DNA of 64,000 nucleotides from JABDGM01 sp046349975 (GTDB lineage Bacteria > Planctomycetota > Planctomycetia > Pirellulales > Lacipirellulaceae): the NCBI GenBank assembly GCA_046349975.1, contig JAXMBH010000022.1, positions 1 to 64,000 of the forward strand, written 5' to 3'. Below are positions 17,231-25,228 of the stretch, one piece after another. A program made the translations under genes and the position numbers. Position 1 is the first letter of the stretch. Each line of letters begins with the position of its first letter. Under the pieces are notes generated by a model, which made no database searches, was not told where the DNA came from, and worked only from the letters and a program-made list of their open reading frames with translations.

Positions 17231-17260
17231 AATCCGTGTCATCCGTGCAATCGGTGATCA
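17231..17260. repeat. ATCCGTGTCATCCGTGCAATC repeat fragment
   Basis: aatccgtgtcatccgtgcaa carries two ATCCGTG units. This is the same style as the other short-unit repeat families in the window and it sits just upstream of the carA promoter. Confidence 0.45.
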
Positions 17261-17274
17261 GAAACTGTACTCGC

Positions 17275-17303
17275 TTGCGCCAGCGACCCGCGGCTGATAT
17301 ATT
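17275..17303 (+). promoter_or_regulatory. Candidate carA promoter, probably leaderless
   Basis: TTGCGC at 17275-17280, a 17-base spacer and TATATT at 17298-17303. ATG 17310 begins exactly where transcription should start. Confidence 0.45.
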
Positions 17304-17309
17304 CAAGAC

Positions 17310-18503
17310 ATGGGACAACTTGCGAAATTAGCGTTGGAAGACGGCACTGTGTTTGCCGGCACATCGATCGGAGCCGATGGCGAAGTCGATGGCGAGGTTT
17401 GCTTTAACACCTCAATGACCGGGTATCAGGAGATCCTTACCGACCCGAGTTATCGTGGGCAGATTGTCACGATGACCTACCCGCAGATCGGCAATTACGG
17501 CGTGAATGCCGAGGATGTTGAAAGTCAGCGGCCGCAGCTTGCCGGGTTCATTGTGCGGGAGCACAGCCGGACGCAGAGCAATTTTCGCGCGGAGCAAAGC
17601 CTGAGCGAGTACCTGCGGCAGTGGGGCGTCGTGGCGATCGAATCGATCGATACGCGGGCGCTCGTGCGGCGATTGCGGTCACGCGGGGCGCTCAAGGGCG
17701 TGCTGTCGACGGTGGACCTGGATGACGCCAGCCTTGTGGCCAAAGCGCAGGCGAGTCCGGGGTTGGTGGGGCGCGATTTGGTGCGCGAGGTGCTGCCGGC
17801 TCAACAGTTTGAGTGGCAAGAGCCGCTAAGTGATTGGACAATATTGAAGGGGCGAGAAGGAAGTTGCGAGGAGCGGGTTGCGTCTGATGCCGATGCTCGA
17901 TCCTTGATCCTCGATCCTCGGTCCTCGGCTCAGCCGCATGTGGTGGCGCTCGACTTTGGAATGAAGTGGAACATTCCCCGGCATCTTGTAGATATGGGCT
18001 GTCGCGTCACAATTCTGCCCGGCACCGCGTCGGCTGAGGACGTTCTCTCTCATGAGCCCGATGGCGTATTCCTTTCCAATGGTCCGGGCGACCCAGAGCC
18101 ATTGGAGTACGCGATCAAGACGATTCGCGGCGTCCTGGGCAAGAAGCCGGTGTTTGGCATTTGCCTGGGGCACCAGCTGCTCGGTCTGGCCTGCGGAGCG
18201 AAGACATTCAAGCTGAAGTTCGGCCATCGCGGCGGGAACCACCCGGTGCAGAATATAGATACCGGTGCAGTGGAGATCACGTCGCAGAATCACGGGTTTG
18301 CGGTGGCGGAGGATTCGTTGCCACCATTCTTGCGAGTAACGCACCGCAGCCTGAACGATGGCACGATCGAGGGGCTCGCGCATCGCGATTTGCCGGCCTA
18401 CAGCGTGCAGTATCACCCCGAAGCCTCCGCGGGGCCGCACGACAGCCACTATTTGTTCCGCCAGTTCTTGCAAGCGATGAACGCGGCGGTGCCGGCGGTG
18501 TAG
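17310..18503 (+). CDS. carA: Carbamoyl-phosphate synthase small (glutaminase) subunit
   Basis: 397 residues. Hydrolyses glutamine and passes ammonia to CarB for arginine and pyrimidine synthesis. N-terminal domain: FNTSMTGYQEILTDPSYRGQI and GFIVREHSRTQSNFR. The class I glutamine amidotransferase domain is C-terminal, with the catalytic cysteine in FGICLGHQLL and the His/Glu pair in HPEASAGPHD. Between the domains, at about residues 181-207, there is a non-conserved segment (REGSCEERVASDAD, then ILDPRSSAQ). It is encoded by a GATCCTCGATCCTCG-type repeat and makes the protein longer than usual. carB is not in the window. Confidence 0.95.
   Translation: MGQLAKLALEDGTVFAGTSIGADGEVDGEVCFNTSMTGYQEILTDPSYRGQIVTMTYPQIGNYGVNAEDVESQRPQLAGFIVREHSRTQSNFRAEQSLSEYLRQWGVVAIESIDTRALVRRLRSRGALKGVLSTVDLDDASLVAKAQASPGLVGRDLVREVLPAQQFEWQEPLSDWTILKGREGSCEERVASDADARSLILDPRSSAQPHVVALDFGMKWNIPRHLVDMGCRVTILPGTASAEDVLSHEPDGVFLSNGPGDPEPLEYAIKTIRGVLGKKPVFGICLGHQLLGLACGAKTFKLKFGHRGGNHPVQNIDTGAVEITSQNHGFAVAEDSLPPFLRVTHRSLNDGTIEGLAHRDLPAYSVQYHPEASAGPHDSHYLFRQFLQAMNAAVPAV
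17851..17936. repeat. GATCCTCGATCCTCGG repeat inside carA
   Basis: The right part is four imperfect copies of an 8-base unit (tcgatcct, tgatcctc, gatcctcg, gtcctcgg). The left part carries the partly complementary gcgaggagcgggttgcg. It is in frame, without stops, and sits at the boundary between the two CarA domains. Confidence 0.65.
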
Positions 18504-18528
18504 GGTGGACATTGCCGGCCGATTACCG

Positions 18529-18594
18529 TAGCCGAGTTCGCAAGAATTCAGTGTGTCGACCGATCAACTGGACTCTTGCGAATTCAGCTACATG
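18529..18594. repeat. GAATTC-containing palindrome, family G, copy 1
   Basis: gccgagttcgcaagaattcag at the left and actcttgcgaattcagct at the right are inverted around a variable centre. It lies between the convergent ends of carA and the 18617 gene. Related copies are at 28258, 30728 and 48372. Confidence 0.65.
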
Positions 18595-18616
18595 CAGGCG
18601 CTGCCGCCAAAGGCCG

Positions 18617-19018
18617 TCACTTCGCTTTGTGCGCCAGCAGCGAGATGATCTCGATCGCGGCGAACACTTTGTGCGGCGGGTGATTGGGCTCGTTGCGGAG
18701 GGTATGCCACACCGATTGCGCATGCCGCAGGTACTGCTGCCGTGTTTCTTCAACGGCAGTGTCGCCGAGGTCGTCGCGAGTTCTCTGCCAAGCGTCGGCA
18801 GCGCTGTCGAGGGCCAGGGGATCGCCGTCGATGGCCGCGAAGATCAGGTCGTCGAGCCATTCAAGCCGAGCGATGGGGTCGAACTGATCGCCTTCGGCAG
18901 GATGTGCCGGCCAATGAGTGAGCAACCGTCGCGAGGAGGCGGCGGTTTGTTTCGGGGCGGAGAGTGCGAGTTGCGGGGCCTTCCCGGCGTCGATTCGTTC
19001 AAAATCGTTTGAGGACAT
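18617..19018 (-). CDS. Small helical protein, last gene of the GTPase operon
   Basis: 133 residues from ATG 19018 (MSSNDFERIDAGK), four bases after the GTPase stop. The N-terminal 45 residues look disordered. The rest is predicted helical (RLEWLDDLIFAAIDGDPLAL, EETRQQYLRHAQSVWHTL, HKVFAAIEIISLLAHKAK). I recognise no known domain. Tight coupling to the GTPase suggests that it is a partner or regulator of that protein. ATG 19075 is a possible alternative but would start inside the GTPase gene. Confidence 0.75.
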   Translation of the reverse strand: MSSNDFERIDAGKAPQLALSAPKQTAASSRRLLTHWPAHPAEGDQFDPIARLEWLDDLIFAAIDGDPLALDSAADAWQRTRDDLGDTAVEETRQQYLRHAQSVWHTLRNEPNHPPHKVFAAIEIISLLAHKAK

Positions 19019-19022
19019 TCGT

Positions 19023-19988
19023 CTACCGTCCATAGAAGCGGGCAGCAACACTGGGCTTGTTCCAATTCTCATCAAGTTCTGTCATCAACCAACCGAACGG
19101 CTGGATGATGCCGTGCGGTTCGATCCGGAGGGGCACGGCCTGGCGGCGGCCGTAACTATCGCGAAAGGCCGTGGCACCCGTCACCGAACAGGCGAACGCT
19201 TCGTGTCTAGGAAAGCGGGACCGACAATCGGCCCAGAGCGCCGTGGCGTGCGACTCGGCAAACTCGCGTGGATGCTCGAGGAGGCCATCGCACTTGTCGG
19301 CCTTGGTCAGCACAAGCGCGAGCGGGCGACGCTCGGCTCGGCGCTTACGCCAACTGTGCGAACATTCATCGCGCAATTCGCCGATGAGCGACAACAACTT
19401 GAGAGTTTGAAAATCATCGGAATGGTCGCCTGCTTGCAGTTTTTCCGCGTCGGCCAGCACCAGGACGGCCGCGCATTTTGCCAGCAATGAACGAATAGCT
19501 GGATAGCGGTTGGCTCGTTCGGTCTCCGCGGCGAGAGCTGCGCCGGAAATATCGGGGATGACAAGTTCCAGCGGCCGGCGTCGTCGCCGGCAATTGAACT
19601 GACAATGAACCCAGTGCCAATGTTCGGGCGTCGTTACGGTTTTTTCTGGGAACCAACCGGTGGCAAGGGCCGTCGTCGTGGTTTGTTGGAGGGAAATGGA
19701 CATCGGCCCGCGGGCGGTCGACCGCAAGAGGCCGACGTGCCGGGTGAGAAGGTCCATCAACAGGCCAAGGTAAACCGTTTTACCCGCACCACTGGCGCCG
19801 ATCACCGCGACAAGGTGCGGTCGACGGCGCACGGAGCGAACGTTGTGCGCGAGCGACATTGGCGCCTGGCAGTAGCGGCAGCGCGCGGCCGAGCAGCAGT
19901 TCTCATGATCGCACACGAAGCATGCGATCGGCGCAGCTTGCTCGGTGAGCAGGTAGGTTTCGAGTGGTAGCTGGGCGAGTTGGGTCAT
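19023..19988 (-). CDS. Zinc-ribbon TRAFAC-type GTPase (double-GTPase-2-like)
   Basis: 321 residues. The N-terminus carries two CxxC pairs (C23/C26 and C37/C40), a likely zinc ribbon. A P-loop follows, VAVIGASGAGKTVYLG (Walker A GASGAGKT at 64-71), and then ELVIPDISG in the switch/Walker B position. AAVLVLADAEKL comes next, and LALVLTKADKCD, with TKAD as the guanine-specificity motif. This fits the GTPase families described in predicted NTP-dependent conflict systems and widespread in planctomycetes. It is soluble, with no signal peptide. It lies between a membrane FGE-like protein and a small helical protein on the same strand. GTPase fold confident; role inferred only from neighbours. Confidence 0.8.
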   Translation of the reverse strand: MTQLAQLPLETYLLTEQAAPIACFVCDHENCCSAARCRYCQAPMSLAHNVRSVRRRPHLVAVIGASGAGKTVYLGLLMDLLTRHVGLLRSTARGPMSISLQQTTTTALATGWFPEKTVTTPEHWHWVHCQFNCRRRRRPLELVIPDISGAALAAETERANRYPAIRSLLAKCAAVLVLADAEKLQAGDHSDDFQTLKLLSLIGELRDECSHSWRKRRAERRPLALVLTKADKCDGLLEHPREFAESHATALWADCRSRFPRHEAFACSVTGATAFRDSYGRRQAVPLRIEPHGIIQPFGWLMTELDENWNKPSVAARFYGR

Positions 19989-20052
19989 GGGTAAGGATGC
20001 GGGATGCGGGGCAAGGTGGATGCTCGATGCTCCTTGTTCGATGACGTGCCGG

Positions 20053-21351
20053 TTAAGTTGCTGTGATGGCTAGCTCGGGTTCGAGTGGGTGTGTTTGTTC
20101 GTCGTCTTCGGTTAGCGGTGAAGCCAGTTGTGGTGACTGTCCCGATAGGGGCGCGGCGGGCGGCTCGAGTTCCTTCATGGGGAGGGCGAGGCGGAAGCCG
20201 ACGTTGCGGCGGCGGGCGAGGCAGTGGTCACCACTTTGAAAGTGACAGGTAGCTTGGTTTTCAAAATAGGTGTCGAACGCTCCGCCGCGGATGCTCATTA
20301 CGGCTTCGGATACGTGAAGTGCTGAATCGCAGAGATGCGCGAGCGGCGTCGCGGTCCATTCCCACACGTTGCCGATGAGTTGGTGGATGCCGCCAACGCT
20401 CGTGCCGCCAGGGAACTCGTCGACGGCGGTCGGGCCGGTGCTGCCGGAGCCAAACAAGTGGGCTCGGCGAACGTCGAACGATTCGCCCCAGGGGTAACGA
20501 CGCTGGGCGATGCGGCCGGGGGCCGATTCGACGGGCCACGCTCCGGCCTTCGTCCATTCAGCATCGGACGGCAGGCGTTTGCCGACCCAACGGGCATAGG
20601 CCGCGGCCTCGTACCAGCTGATTCCGACGACCGGTAAGCGGCCTTCTTCGGCGGGATATCGGCCATCGAACCAGAAGCGCGGACCGGGTACGCCGGTTTG
20701 GTCGACAAAATCGAGCAGCGCGGGCAGGGCTTCTTCGTGCCAGTATTCAAGTTTTTCGTAGCCGCCGGCATCGACGAAGCGCTGAAACTCTTCATTCGAC
20801 ACGCAGAATCGGTCGAGATAAATGGGGTCAACACGGACGAGATTGCGTTCGATGAGCTTGGGGTCGATATCCATCGGACCGCACGCTGCATGCGATTGCT
20901 CGGCGAGCTGGCCCAAGAGCACACGCCCGGCGGGGACGAGCGCCATACTCTCATCCAGCTGACGTACAGCGCGCAAGATTTGCTGCTGCGTCAAATGCTG
21001 TTTTGTTTCTGGTCTCAGCAAGAGCGCATAGCGTCGCGTCGTGAGAAGTTCTTCGACGAGGGCGTCGGTGGTGCGCGGCGATGTGGAAGGATGCGGCGCT
21101 GTGGAGTGCGTCTGTTCCGGGGAAAAGGACGATTCAGGCAGTGTGTGCCCAGGCTCTCCCGCCAGTTGTCGTGGCGCGGAAGACTGCGCGTCACCGAGCT
21201 TGCGGAGAACCAAGCACAAGACGACAGCGCCGCCGCCGAGCAGGCTCGGGCTTTGCCAGAGCAGGCCGCAGAGAAAGACCGTGACCGCAACGCCGGTGCT
21301 GGCCCATTGCGACCAATGAAGCTTTTGAAGAAGTTGAGTATTGATCATCAT
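20053..21351 (-). CDS. Membrane-anchored SUMF1/FGE-like (formylglycine-generating enzyme-like) protein
   Basis: 432 residues. Two hydrophobic segments near the N-terminus (about 16-32, ASTGVAVTVFLCGLLW, and 36-51, LLGGGAVVLCLVL) anchor it in the membrane. A Ser/Pro-rich linker and a helical stretch follow, then an FGE-sulfatase domain from about 175: YLDRFCVSNEEFQRFVDAGG, PVVGISWYEAAAYARWVGKR, LPSDAEWTKAG, GNVWEWTATPL, MSIRGGAF and NVGFRLAL. The domain looks intact in fold, but the paired cysteines that define true FGE are not placed as in the canonical enzyme (CHFQSGDHC). It may therefore be a ligand-binding relative. First codon ATG 21351 or 21348. It starts 13 bases after the coiled-coil gene's stop. 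Confidence 0.85.
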   Translation of the reverse strand: MMINTQLLQKLHWSQWASTGVAVTVFLCGLLWQSPSLLGGGAVVLCLVLRKLGDAQSSAPRQLAGEPGHTLPESSFSPEQTHSTAPHPSTSPRTTDALVEELLTTRRYALLLRPETKQHLTQQQILRAVRQLDESMALVPAGRVLLGQLAEQSHAACGPMDIDPKLIERNLVRVDPIYLDRFCVSNEEFQRFVDAGGYEKLEYWHEEALPALLDFVDQTGVPGPRFWFDGRYPAEEGRLPVVGISWYEAAAYARWVGKRLPSDAEWTKAGAWPVESAPGRIAQRRYPWGESFDVRRAHLFGSGSTGPTAVDEFPGGTSVGGIHQLIGNVWEWTATPLAHLCDSALHVSEAVMSIRGGAFDTYFENQATCHFQSGDHCLARRRNVGFRLALPMKELEPPAAPLSGQSPQLASPLTEDDEQTHPLEPELAITAT

Positions 21352-21364
21352 TCGCTACCGGGAA

Positions 21365-22435
21365 CTACTGTCGCTTTCGATCGGTTGCCCGCTGTTGCCG
21401 AAGCTTGTCGAACTGCTGCACGATGGAGCCCAGGACGGGATTCTGGCGTGAGTTCGGCGAGGTGGGTGCGGGCGGATCGGAACCAGGTGTTGATTGTGGC
21501 GGCGCTGGCTCCGCGGCGGCATCAACGAATGTGGCGCCGGCCGTCTCGGCCGGGCGGTCGTCGATACGGCACTGCAGTAGCTCGCGCAATTCGCGCAGCT
21601 CGTCTTTCCATTGCTGACTCTCTTGCTCGGCGACGCGCTGCTGCTGCTCCAGATCGGATCGCAGCTCGGCTTCGCGAACTCGCGACAGCTCGAGCTCGGT
21701 CACCGCCTCAGCGCGGCGATTGTCAAGCGTGCGCAGCTCTTCGGTGCGTTCCAGAAGGCATGTCGTTAGCGAGCTGATCTTGTCACGCGCTGCGACCAGT
21801 TCGGCACGCAACGCGGTGGCTTCTTCGCTCTGCTGAGTGTCGGAGGCGACCGCGCTACGGTCGAATTGACTGCGAGTATCTGCCAGTTCCGAACGTTCGC
21901 GTTCCAGCTGGCTGCGCGCAGCTTGAAGTTCGCTGAGCTCAATTTCGAGGCGCTCGCGAGAAGCCCGCAAGTTCTCCCGCTCGCGGTCGAGCTGCTCGGT
22001 GCTTTTCTCGCACGTAACTCGATCTGCCTGCAGCTGCTTGTGCGTCGATTCCAGCTCGAAGCGAACGCGGTCAACCTCGGCTTGGGCTGTATCAAGTCTT
22101 AATCGTCGTTGGTCCAGCTCGTCGCGGAGAGCATCGACCGCGGCGCGGTCGGCCGCGAGTTGTTCTCGAGACGTGCAGATCTCGGTACGTTCTTGCTCGA
22201 GGGCTTGGTGCGCCGGAGCAAGCCTATCGCGATCCAGGGCGAGCTCTTCTTGCGCTTGCTGCAACGCCTCACGTTCGGTGGCGAGTCGTTGTTGCCAATG
22301 GTCCAGGTGCGATTGGTATGCGGAGAGCGCTTCAAGCGATTCACTGAGCTGGCTGTCAAGTTGCTCGCGTTCGGCGTGCCAATCGCGCAAGGCCGAGCGC
22401 AGCGATTCGCCTGTGGTGGCTAATGCGAGGCTCAT
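21365..22435 (-). CDS. Long coiled-coil protein, first gene of the FGE/GTPase operon
   Basis: 356 residues from ATG 22435 (MSLALATTGESLRSAL); the frame is open to 22591 but that extension is Pro/Ala-rich and unlike the rest. From about residue 15 to 275 it is a nearly uninterrupted Glu/Gln/Arg/Leu heptad repeat (e.g. EREALQQAQEELALDRDRL, RLEIELSELQAARSQLERE). A Pro-rich linker follows and a short C-terminal helix (NPVLGSIVQQFDKLRQQRA). There is no signal peptide or membrane segment. It could be a scaffold that bridges the operon's membrane FGE-like protein and GTPase. Confidence 0.78.
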   Translation of the reverse strand: MSLALATTGESLRSALRDWHAEREQLDSQLSESLEALSAYQSHLDHWQQRLATEREALQQAQEELALDRDRLAPAHQALEQERTEICTSREQLAADRAAVDALRDELDQRRLRLDTAQAEVDRVRFELESTHKQLQADRVTCEKSTEQLDRERENLRASRERLEIELSELQAARSQLERERSELADTRSQFDRSAVASDTQQSEEATALRAELVAARDKISSLTTCLLERTEELRTLDNRRAEAVTELELSRVREAELRSDLEQQQRVAEQESQQWKDELRELRELLQCRIDDRPAETAGATFVDAAAEPAPPQSTPGSDPPAPTSPNSRQNPVLGSIVQQFDKLRQQRATDRKRQ

Positions 22436-22938
22436 AGTGATTGCAAGCAGACCGTTGGCCGAGGTTGACCTGGGGCCAACAGCTGCTGCATCTGCCCCTG
22501 GAGGAGTGGTGTGAAAAGTGGGGGGCGCCTTTGTCGCCGGCGCACCGGCGACATTCACCCGCCATCTAAAAAGTAGGTTGCACACTTCCACGCCGCAAAT
22601 CGGGCGGGGCGAGTCTTGCCCAATTTGGCGATGTTGACGTAGGCCGCGGCGGCAAAATCGGCAGAGTCGTTGCGGTCGGCGGTGACGTCATTTTTCGTCC
22701 GCAGATGACGCAGATGATCGCAGATGAAACCAAGCGAATTAAAACAGGTCAGCAAGTTTGATGGCGTTCTATTTAACCACGGATATTACAGATGAATCCC
22801 GGGTGTTTTACGATGAACTCCGCTGGTGTGAAGTCTTCATCGTCGGGTATCTGCGTCATCTGCGGACTTAAAGGGTTCGACGCTGGCTGGCAATTCGCCT
22901 AGGCACCCCGCCCCAGTCCTTGAGGCGAGGGGATCTCA
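22436..22938. other. Gene-free region of about 500 bp
   Basis: The first 150 bases continue an open but unconvincing frame upstream of the coiled-coil gene. The rest holds a large split palindrome at 22697-22868. I see no other gene; the promoter of the four-gene operon should lie here but I cannot place it. Confidence 0.5.
22697..22868. repeat. CGCAGATGACGCAGAT split palindrome, family F
   Basis: The left end gtccgcagatgacgcagatg is complementary to the right end catctgcgtcatctgcggac, separated by about 130 bases that also contain related pieces (acggatattacagatgaa, cttcatcgtcgggtatctg). A single half-copy, gtccgcagatgacgccg, is at 9345-9360. Confidence 0.7.
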
Positions 22939-24333
22939 TCAGAACTCCGCATTGCCCGGCGTGCGGGGGAAGGGGATGACGTCGCGGATGTTGGTCATGC
23001 CGGTGACGAATTGGACCATGCGCTCCAGGCCCAGGCCGAAGCCCGAGTGGGGCACGGTCCCGAAGCGGCGCAGGTCGAGGTACCACCAGTAATCGGCCTT
23101 ATTGAGACCCTGGGCTTCCATGCGGGCTTCGAGCACGTCGAGGCGTTCTTCGCGCTGACTGCCGCCGATGATTTCGCCGACGCCGGGGACCAGCACGTCC
23201 ATGGCCCGCACGGTTTTGCCGTCGTCGTTCACCTTCATGTAGAACGGTTTAATCGCGGCCGGGTAATCGTGCACGATGAGCGGCTCACTGAATTTCTCCT
23301 CTGCCAGGTAGCGTTCGTGCTCAGCCTGGAGATTGTGCCCCCATTCGACCGGGTATTCGAATTGCTTGCCCGATGACTTGAGCAAGTCGACGGCTTCGGT
23401 GTAACCGAGGCGGCGAAACGGTTTGTCGACGATGCCTTGCAGCCGTGCGAGCACGGTCTTGTCGACGTGCTCGTTGAACAGCGCGAGGTCTTCCTGGCAG
23501 TCGGCGAGGACGTCGCGGCAGATGCGTTTGAGGAATCGCTCGGCAAGGGCCATGTTGTCGGTGAGTTCGAAGAACGCGGCCTCGGGCTCGACCATCCAGA
23601 ATTCGGCGAGGTGACGTGTGGTGTTCGAGTTCTCGGCGCGGAACGTGGGGCCGAACGTGTAGATCTTGCCGAGAGCGGTGGCGTAGATTTCACCTTCAAG
23701 CTGGCCGGAGACGGTGAGGTACGCGCGGCGTTGGAAGAAGTCCTGAGCATAATCGACTTCGCCTTTGTCCGTGCGAGGCGGTTTGTCGGGATCGATCGTG
23801 GAGACGCGGAACATTTCGCCCGCGCCTTCGCAGTCGCTGGCCGTGATGATCGGCGTGTGCAGGTAGAGGAAGCCTTCTTCCTGGAAGAAGTCGTGGATCG
23901 ATTTGCAGATGCGGTTGCGCACCCGCGCGACCGCGCCAAAGGTGTTCGTGCGCGGGCGGAGGTGGGCCCACTCGCGGAGCTTTTCGAACGAGTGGCGTTT
24001 CTTTTGGAGCGGATACTCCTCGGGGTCGGCCCAGCCGTGGACGATGACTTCGGTGGCGTGGATTTCGGTGGCCTGCTCCTTGCCGCCGGAGGCTTTCACC
24101 TCGCCGCGGACCGTGACGCTGCAGCCGGCCGAGAGTTGGCGGATTTCGGTCTCGTAGTTGGGCAGCTTGGCGTCGGCGACAACTTGGATGTTGCCCAAGC
24201 AGGAGCCATCGTTAACCTCGAGGAAGCTAAAGCCGCCTTTCGAATCGCGACGGGTGCGGATCCAGCCGCGGACGGTGGCTTGTTTGCCGACGGAGTTGGG
24301 GTTACGTGCGTCCTTGACGGAGAGTGTTTCCAT
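22939..24333 (-). CDS. asnS: Asparaginyl-tRNA synthetase
   Basis: 464 residues, class IIb aminoacyl-tRNA synthetase. An N-terminal OB-fold anticodon-binding domain (VRGWIRTRRDSKGGFSFLEV) is followed by the catalytic core. The core includes FSEPLIVHDYPAAIKPFYMK, motif 2 (TFRAENSNTTRHLAEFWMVE) and motif 3 (GFGLGLERMVQFV). The asparagine-specific form is supported by AEFWMVEPE and the MTNIRDVIPFPR ending. Isolated on the reverse strand between repeats, divergent from rpsP. Confidence 0.96.
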   Translation of the reverse strand: METLSVKDARNPNSVGKQATVRGWIRTRRDSKGGFSFLEVNDGSCLGNIQVVADAKLPNYETEIRQLSAGCSVTVRGEVKASGGKEQATEIHATEVIVHGWADPEEYPLQKKRHSFEKLREWAHLRPRTNTFGAVARVRNRICKSIHDFFQEEGFLYLHTPIITASDCEGAGEMFRVSTIDPDKPPRTDKGEVDYAQDFFQRRAYLTVSGQLEGEIYATALGKIYTFGPTFRAENSNTTRHLAEFWMVEPEAAFFELTDNMALAERFLKRICRDVLADCQEDLALFNEHVDKTVLARLQGIVDKPFRRLGYTEAVDLLKSSGKQFEYPVEWGHNLQAEHERYLAEEKFSEPLIVHDYPAAIKPFYMKVNDDGKTVRAMDVLVPGVGEIIGGSQREERLDVLEARMEAQGLNKADYWWYLDLRRFGTVPHSGFGLGLERMVQFVTGMTNIRDVIPFPRTPGNAEF

Positions 24334-24643
24334 AATGGGTTAAGGTACGAGTTTCGGAGTTGGGCGTCTGCGCTGGTGGTTTCTTGATTGGTCTGCTGCT
24401 GGGGCATCGCAGAGCCTCTGCCTCAGGCACCCCAAGCAGGGTGATAATCACGTGGGACGGACAGATAAGTCCGCCCTACGTGGTTAATAGGGACAATATC
24501 AGGGCTTGCCGAAATACCCCTTTCTGCGGCAAAATGGTGGATTCCCTCGCCCAATCGTAGATCCGCCGAGCCGAGGCGGAAACCGAACATTTGGTTGTGA
24601 TGTACTGCATGCCGCTCGGCTCGCGGCACCCAGGGAGCTAATT
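24334..24643. other. Intergenic region between asnS and rpsP with a hairpin repeat
   Basis: At about 24449-24483 cacgtgggacggac and gtccgccctacgtgg are near-inverted around agataa, another short palindromic element. The rest shows no gene. AGGGAG ahead of GTG 24644 is the rpsP ribosome site. Confidence 0.5.
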
Positions 24644-25087
24644 GTGGCAGTTTGTATTCGCATGAAGAAGATGGGCCGGTCCCATCAGGCGTTTTTCCGC
24701 ATTTGTGCAACGGACAAGCGCGCGCCGCGCGATGGTCGCGTGCTGGAGGAACTCGGCACGTACGACCCGCGCGTAAAAGAGACCGATGCTCGGGCGATCC
24801 TGAAGAACGATCGTGTCGACTATTGGTTGAGCGTGGGCGCCCAGCCGTCGGTGAACGTGGCCGTGCTGATCAAGAAGTATGGCACGAACGGCACGCACGC
24901 CGCGGCGCAGAAGGCGGCGCTCGAGAAGCTCTCAGCGCCGAAGTCGGTGCCCGACCCGGGCGCGCCGGCGAGCTTGCCGAAGCCGAAGAAGACCAAGGAA
25001 GAGATCGCGGCCGAGCAGGCTGCGGCTCAGGCACCAGCGGAAGCGCCGGCGGAAGGTGGTGTGGAGGCGGCTCCGGCGGAGGGTTAG
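24644..25087 (+). CDS. rpsP: 30S ribosomal protein S16
   Basis: 147 residues from GTG 24644, chosen because it has AGGGAG at the right distance and gives the conserved start MAVCIRMKKMGRSHQAFFR. The S16 core continues with RAPRDGRVLEELGTYDPR and VDYWLSVGAQPSVNVAVLIKK. After about residue 95 there is a Pro/Ala/Glu/Lys-rich tail (KPKKTKEEIAAEQAAAQ, ending APAEG) that is absent from short S16 proteins and about 45-50 residues long. First gene of the rpsP-trmD-rplS-yraN cluster. Confidence 0.96.
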   Translation: MAVCIRMKKMGRSHQAFFRICATDKRAPRDGRVLEELGTYDPRVKETDARAILKNDRVDYWLSVGAQPSVNVAVLIKKYGTNGTHAAAQKAALEKLSAPKSVPDPGAPASLPKPKKTKEEIAAEQAAAQAPAEAPAEGGVEAAPAEG

Positions 25088-25122
25088 TTCCATTGTCGGT
25101 TTGGGTAGCGGCTGCGTTTCCG

Positions 25123-25220
25123 GAAAATGCAAAATGCAAATTGAAAAATGCAAATTGCAAATTCGGGAAGGAAGATTGGCAATTTTCAATTTGCAATTTC
25201 CATTTTGCAATTTGCAATTC
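25123..25220. repeat. ATGCAAATTGCAAA palindrome, family B, copy 2
   Basis: The left arm is built of atgcaaaatgcaaattg units and the right arm of caatttgcaatttccatttt units. The arms are complementary around gggaaggaagattgg. It fills the rpsP-trmD gap. The right arm is open in frame with trmD and would read FQFAISILQFAIP. Confidence 0.85.
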
Positions 25221-25228
25221 CTACCGCA

